Source: Candidatus Omnitrophota bacterium (GTDB lineage: Bacteria > Omnitrophota > Omnitrophia > Omnitrophales > Aquincolibacteriaceae). From it: a stretch of 45,141 bases of DNA. Below the pieces are notes generated by a model. That model was not told the DNA's origin, made no database searches, and was given only the letters and a program-made list of their open reading frames with translations. Every line of letters begins with the position of its first letter. Position 1 is the first letter of the stretch. The stretch is taken from assembly GCA_903820505.1 (NCBI GenBank), contig CAIJHQ010000029.1, positions 1 through 45,141 of the forward strand, written 5' to 3'. The translations under genes were made by a program, and so were the position numbers. Of the stretch, positions 42,486 through 45,141 are shown in pieces.

Positions 42486-44549
42486 CTAATCGGTTTTCGG
42501 CATTTGTTCGAGATATTTCTGAACCCACGCGGGAATATTTTCGGGCGCCGCACCAGAGATCTGCCCGGTCAATTTCTGCGCCTCGTTGCGGGCAATGACC
42601 AGGAGTTCCTCGTCCAGGATCGGATGCGCCACGCGGAAGAACGGTTCACCCGATTGACGCGTTCCCCAGAGGTCTCCCTGACCGCGAAGTTTGAGGTCTT
42701 CGTCGGCGATCCGGAACCCGTCCTGGATCTTCGTGAGAAGCCGGAGCCTCATCTTTCCCTCATCGGTCGAAGGTTCGCCGAAAAGAAAACATTCGGAGCC
42801 GACCGGCCCCCGGCCGACACGGCCGCGCAGTTGGTGAAGCTGTGCGAGGCCAAAGCGTTCCGCATTTTCAATGATCATCATCGTCGCATTCGGCTGGTCC
42901 ACACCAACCTCGATCACCGTCGTAGCGACCAAAATATCAAGTTCCTTGCGGGTAAAAGCCCTCATGACAGACTCCCGCGTTTCCCGCTCAAGTTTGCCGT
43001 GGACCAGCCCAAGCTTGAATTTCGGGAAAACGGTCTTCCTCAACCGTTCATATTCCTCTTTCGCGGCGCGAAGGTCCGCCTTCTCTGTTTCCTCGATGAT
43101 CGGGAACACGATATAGGCCTGCTCACCCTTCCGCAGACGGACAGCCATGTGCTCGAAGATCTCGGGCTGCTTTTTGCGCGTGATCCAATACGTGCTGACC
43201 GGCTGACGTCCTTTGGGCATGTCCTTCATGAGGGAAATGTCCAGGTCCGCGTACACCGTCATCGCCAAGGTCCTCGGGATCGGTGTCGCGGTCATGACCA
43301 GTTGATGCGGCCGAGGCATACGCTGTAAAAGATGGTTCCGCTGATGGACGCCGAACTTATGTTGTTCGTCAATCACGACCAGTCCCAGAGATCGGAACTG
43401 GACCTCGTCCTGAAGAATGGCATGGGTCCCGACCACCACCAGGGGTTTCCCCTGCCGCAACTCCGCGGTCAGACGGCCGCGCCGGTCAGCGTCCGTACTC
43501 TTGGTCAGGAGCTCGACCGTGACGTTAAGCGGACCTAAAAAATTCAAGAGCGTCCGGTAATGCTGTTCCGCCAGGATCTCGGTCGGGATCAAAAAAGCGC
43601 TTTGGAACCCCGCGCGTTGCGCCGCCATAAAGGCGAACGCCGCGACCACGGTCTTTCCGGACCCCACATCCCCCTGCAATAACCGGCTCATCGGGACCGT
43701 TCGACTCAGATCGCTCTTAAGGTCCAGCAACGCCGTCTCCTGACTGGACGTCAACGCGAACGGCAGGGATTTTTTGAATTCATCCAGAAGTTCCGGCGAG
43801 GCCTTAAGGTCCGGCGAATGGTATTTTGTTTTGATCGACCGGACTTTCAGGAAAAGCTGCAGCTCGAAAGAAAAGAATTCGTCAAAAACGATCCGGCGCC
43901 TCGCGCGCTCCAATGCTTCAAAAGAATCCGGAAGGTGCATTTGCCGCAGCGCCTCTTCCAGCGGGGCCAGATCGAACTTGCGCCGAAACTCCGGCAAAAG
44001 ATGATCAGTGATCTGCCCGGAGAGATGACGGTCGACCGTTTCCTTGAGAAGCGTACGAAGAGAACGCTGGAACAGGCCTTCCGTTAGCGGATAGATCGGC
44101 GTAATTCGGCCGGTGTGGATCGAGGCCGCTTCCGGGTCATCGACAATCTCGAATTCCGGATTCGGCATTTGAAGATCGTTTTTATAGGATTCGGCTTTCC
44201 CGTAGACGATGACCTGCTGACCGGCCTCAAACTTCCTTCGCAAGTACGGTTGGTTGAAAAAAATGATCTTCAGGGTTCCCGTCGGGTCCCCGATCAGGAC
44301 TTCCACGAGCGGCATCCCGCGAAGAGGTTTGAACTTAACATCAAGGACCTCCCCGCGGCATGTGATCGGCTCCCCTGCCGGAAGGTCCTTCAGCGAAGCG
44401 AAATGGGAACGGTCCTCGTAACGGCGCGGGAATAGATAAAGGAGATCGCGGACGGTGTGTATCCCGATCTTTTGGAAAAGAAGTGCGCGTTTGGGACCGA
44501 CGCCCCTGATGTAGCGCAATTCCGGGATCGACGCTCCGGAGGCATTCAT
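42486..44549 (-). CDS. recG: ATP-dependent DNA helicase RecG
   Basis: A 687-residue branch-migration helicase, normal length. An N-terminal helix-hairpin segment (LRYIRGVGPKRALLFQKIGI) and wedge/OB domain (~60-150) are followed by the SF2 helicase: Walker A GDVGSGKT (293-300), DEQH box (394-397) preceding KFGVHQRN, MTATPIPRT, LVHGKL, TTVIEVGVDQPNA and QLRGRVGRG. It rescues stalled forks. AAAGGAGA about ten bases before ATG supports the start. It follows the SecG-like gene by 41 bases. Confidence 0.98.
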   Translation of the reverse strand: MNASGASIPELRYIRGVGPKRALLFQKIGIHTVRDLLYLFPRRYEDRSHFASLKDLPAGEPITCRGEVLDVKFKPLRGMPLVEVLIGDPTGTLKIIFFNQPYLRRKFEAGQQVIVYGKAESYKNDLQMPNPEFEIVDDPEAASIHTGRITPIYPLTEGLFQRSLRTLLKETVDRHLSGQITDHLLPEFRRKFDLAPLEEALRQMHLPDSFEALERARRRIVFDEFFSFELQLFLKVRSIKTKYHSPDLKASPELLDEFKKSLPFALTSSQETALLDLKSDLSRTVPMSRLLQGDVGSGKTVVAAFAFMAAQRAGFQSAFLIPTEILAEQHYRTLLNFLGPLNVTVELLTKSTDADRRGRLTAELRQGKPLVVVGTHAILQDEVQFRSLGLVVIDEQHKFGVHQRNHLLQRMPRPHQLVMTATPIPRTLAMTVYADLDISLMKDMPKGRQPVSTYWITRKKQPEIFEHMAVRLRKGEQAYIVFPIIEETEKADLRAAKEEYERLRKTVFPKFKLGLVHGKLERETRESVMRAFTRKELDILVATTVIEVGVDQPNATMMIIENAERFGLAQLHQLRGRVGRGPVGSECFLFGEPSTDEGKMRLRLLTKIQDGFRIADEDLKLRGQGDLWGTRQSGEPFFRVAHPILDEELLVIARNEAQKLTGQISGAAPENIPAWVQKYLEQMPKTD

Positions 44550-44590
44550 GAAAAAATGTCTCCTTTTGCCGCGAAGGGCGGAATGACTTT

Positions 44591-45007
44591 CTAGCGCTTC
44601 GGAACTTCCGGCTTGGCGGCAGCCGTTGCGGTTCCCGTCTTCGCGGCCGTCACTGTCTTGGTCGTGGACGCGGTCGCGGAGGTAGCACTTTTTGCGGCAT
44701 CGACCTTCTTGAGTTTCTCGAGGGCCTTTTTGATCTGATTTACGTCAAGGGGAGCCTGGTCCTGGGGAGCCTGGAAAAGCGAACGGCTTTTTCGGACTTC
44801 AAGAACGTTCAGACCGATGCATGTGAAAAGAAAAAGAATGGCGCAAACGCTTGTGGCCTTCGTCAGGAACGACGACGCCTTGGTCCCGAGAAGCGACTGG
44901 ACATTCCCGCCGACGTCGGTGACTTCGACGCGGACGGGGCGTACGTCTTCAGCGCTCGGCCTGACAGCTTCAATGAGGATCTCGGCGTTTCTTTCTCCCG
45001 CAGTCAT
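44591..45007 (-). CDS. SecG-like protein lacking the first membrane helix
   Basis: A 138-residue protein. Residues ~33-72 (GGNVQSLLGTKASSFLTKAT, then a helix VCAILFLFTCIGLNV) match the second half of SecG, the small SecYEG subunit: the glycine loop, L/FG-x-K/R-A-xx-FLTKAT and second helix. The ~32 residues before it are hydrophilic (AEILIEAVRPSAEDVRPVRV) where SecG should have helix one, and neither other frame encodes a hydrophobic helix there. The C-terminus is Ala/Thr/Lys-rich, as in many long SecG proteins. It may be a degenerate or divergent SecG, or an assembly artefact. It starts the minus-strand run seen here. Confidence 0.55.
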   Translation of the reverse strand: MTAGERNAEILIEAVRPSAEDVRPVRVEVTDVGGNVQSLLGTKASSFLTKATSVCAILFLFTCIGLNVLEVRKSRSLFQAPQDQAPLDVNQIKKALEKLKKVDAAKSATSATASTTKTVTAAKTGTATAAAKPEVPKR

Positions 45008-45040
45008 TGATACTTTGAACTTTGTATTTTGATACTTTGA
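45007..45040. repeat. short direct repeat upstream of the SecG-like gene
   Basis: TTGATACTTTGA occurs at 45007-45018 and again at 45029-45040, 22 bases apart. The first copy abuts the start codon of the SecG-like gene. No promoter or operator role can be shown. The remainder to 45141 is AT-rich and contains no convincing gene. Confidence 0.5.
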
Positions 45041-45141
45041 TTCCGGTCACTTTTATTAAAGAAATGTATTTATGCGCGAAAAAGGTTTTGCAATGTCCAT
45101 GGCCGATGGTTCCAGAACAAATTAAGGGTTAACTTTTAGAA

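Noticed and set aside
1-45141. tRNA, rRNA, CRISPR arrays and phage genes.
   Set aside because: I scanned the intergenic gaps by eye and saw no cloverleaf, no regularly spaced repeats and no phage-type proteins. A covariance-model tRNA scan would be the decisive check.

Overview
The window is a gene-dense bacterial chromosome segment. Everything from about 1.6 kb to 45 kb is encoded on the minus strand, so transcription runs right to left, with very short gaps and many ATGA or TGATG stop/start overlaps. Only the left edge (1-1385) is on the plus strand: the end of an IS21-family element followed by two small co-oriented genes. There are no rRNA genes, no recognisable tRNA genes and no CRISPR array. 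The proteins are clearly bacterial (separate SMC, type II fatty-acid enzymes, RecA/RecX, MoxR-Bat proteins, NtrC-type sigma-54 regulator). Gene content, the DUF5674 pair, the 55-aa CxxC zinc-ribbon protein and general sequence feel suggest an uncultivated diderm lineage, possibly Omnitrophota (OP3) or a relative. That placement is inference from memory of such genomes, not something the sequence proves.

Region by region, in transcription order (right to left): (1) 45.0-40.7 kb: a SecG-like protein lacking the first membrane helix, recG, rsmD, coaD, DUF177 and rpmF. (2) 40.7-35.4 kb: a complete fatty-acid/phospholipid initiation block, plsX-fabH-fabD-fabG-acpP-fabF, with a strong hairpin around the acpP stop codon. 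(3) 35.3-30.5 kb: smc-pgsA-plsY, where pgsA appears to start at TTG overlapping the smc stop. (4) 30.5-21.2 kb: recA (good promoter with a LexA-like box in its spacer), recX, alaS, then hisD-hisB-hisH-hisA-(membrane protein)-hisF and an RlpA-like protein. (5) 21.2-19.0 kb: a tiny zinc-ribbon gene, an ABC-F ATPase and an S4 RNA-binding protein. (6) 18.9-13.9 kb: hisI coupled to trpE-trpG-trpD-trpC-trpF, behind a promoter whose spacer carries a perfect inverted repeat. (7) 13.9-9.3 kb: a soluble histidine kinase and NtrC-type regulator overlapping trpF, then dnaK with a possible sigma-54 promoter. (8) 9.2-1.6 kb: a MoxR/Bat operon (BatD-like, MoxR, DUF58, BatD-like, BatA, BatB-BatC fusion), then yqeY and a terminator.

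The lipid block supplies acyl-ACP and acyl-phosphate (PlsX) to PlsY and, downstream, PgsA. The his genes cover the middle and late steps, with hisG, hisE and hisC absent here. The trp genes run from chorismate to indole-glycerol phosphate, with trpB and trpA absent here. The Bat proteins form a predicted MoxR-chaperoned, VWA-domain membrane assembly.

I found no clearly new multi-gene system. The most unusual structure is a 155-bp AT-rich insert, flanked by perfect 12-bp direct repeats, that splits what was almost certainly an overlapping batA/batB junction. It carries a palindrome, a textbook intrinsic terminator and an in-frame 55-codon ORF coupled on both sides. Other points worth following are the palindromic operator ahead of hisI-trpE, the unknown three-helix membrane protein nested in the his operon, the SecG-like protein without its first helix, and the sigma-54-like site upstream of dnaK.
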